Part shown: one piece after another, positions 63,593-64,000 of the stretch
How positions within the stretch are numbered: the first letter of the stretch is position 1
Layout of the letters: the number at the start of each line of letters is the position of its first letter
NCBI GenBank assembly: GCA_947172415.1
Contig: OX359198.1
Coordinates: 837,401-901,400 of the forward strand
DNA: 64,000 nt
Reading direction: 5' to 3'
Source: Chondrosia reniformis
Taxonomy: Eukaryota > Porifera > Demospongiae > Chondrillida > Chondrillidae
Position numbers and translations under genes: made by a program
Notes under the pieces: generated by a model
Database searches by the model: none
What the model was told of the DNA's origin: nothing
Seen by the model: the letters and a program-made list of their open reading frames with translations, nothing else

Positions 63593-64000
63593 GAATGGGC
63601 TTCAGACATGACTTTAGAGATATATAGATATATAAGCTACAATCCTAATATATATATATAAAAGATATACATATATATATAATTATGAAAAGACTTTATA
63701 GATACTCAAAAAGATCGAAGGATTTAGATCAGCCTTTTCATTTTATTTTTTACGTATTTGTTACATATTCCAATTCCGTCTTCAGTATGAGCATATAATT
63801 ATATTGTAAATAAATATTAATCTTACTTTATCGATCGGCCAACTTGCATCTTAATCTGAAGGATTTGATCACACTAAAGGATTTAGCTCTTCGGTTAAAA
63901 TTTCTGAGGAATTAATACGTCCCGTCGAAAGAATTTAAAACTGTAATATATATTCCACTCGGAAATGGCGAGTTTTATACGTTCAACGTTTCCGCAGGGA
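63593..64000. other. Right end of window
   Basis: Upstream of R16; AT-rich. A first coding exon for R16 could lie here or beyond, but I could not identify one. Confidence 0.35.

Overview
This is eukaryotic, animal-type nuclear DNA. It is very AT-rich, with TATACGTATA-like microrepeats, short GT-AG introns, Ig and fibronectin-III exons, and tyrosine-based signalling tails. The exon style and base composition suggest a non-bilaterian invertebrate, most likely a sponge; that is inference, since no taxonomic marker gene is present. I see no bacterial or viral operon, CRISPR array or rRNA.

The window is one tandem array of 16 related receptor units, called R1 to R16 here (left to right), all on the minus strand. 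An intact unit has a signal-peptide exon, one Ig exon, short stalk exons, a transmembrane (TM) exon and a tyrosine-rich tail. Every junction up to the TM exon is phase 1. I spliced each model by hand: the nine complete intact models (R1, R2, R3, R5, R6, R8, R10, R13, R15) all give coding lengths divisible by three.

Tails fall into two classes. Type A (R1, R3, R6, R8, R11, R13, R15, R16) is a multi-exon tail with repeated YxxP motifs (LYTKP, LYAKP, LYDTP) that ends in an ITIM-like ILYSAV. Type B (R2, R4, R5, R7, R9, R10, R12, R14) is one exon holding TM plus two YxxV motifs (IYEAV, AYERV) about 21 residues apart. R4 and R9 differ in having two Ig domains, two Fn3-like modules and a third Ig domain; both carry disabling lesions. 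R7, R12 and R14 are type-B tails with no recognisable ectodomain. R11 and R12 have tail-truncating lesions.

The array has a higher-order repeat. The order A, Fn3-type B, B, A', orphan B spans 7.8-24.3 kb and recurs at 26.1-45.1 kb, with a further A'-orphan B pair at 46.8-51.3 kb. R16's tail closely matches R8's. Coding minisatellites have expanded in R6 (an N-glycosylation/Cys octapeptide) and R15 (a Ser/Thr/Pro 12-mer stalk), and an intronic 30-bp minisatellite in R5. Mobile insertions include a TA-flanked MITE, a 247-bp foldback, a tRNA-derived SINE dimer, a LINE 3' end, two copies of a degenerate reverse-transcriptase fragment and an element carrying a HIRAN-like start.

The architecture resembles paired-receptor or allorecognition clusters: near-identical ectodomains joined to different SH2-docking tails. 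Type B would be expected to recruit SHP-type phosphatases. Type A would be expected to dock Crk/Nck-type adaptors through YxxP and a phosphatase through its terminal motif. Function, ligands and expression are not shown by the sequence.
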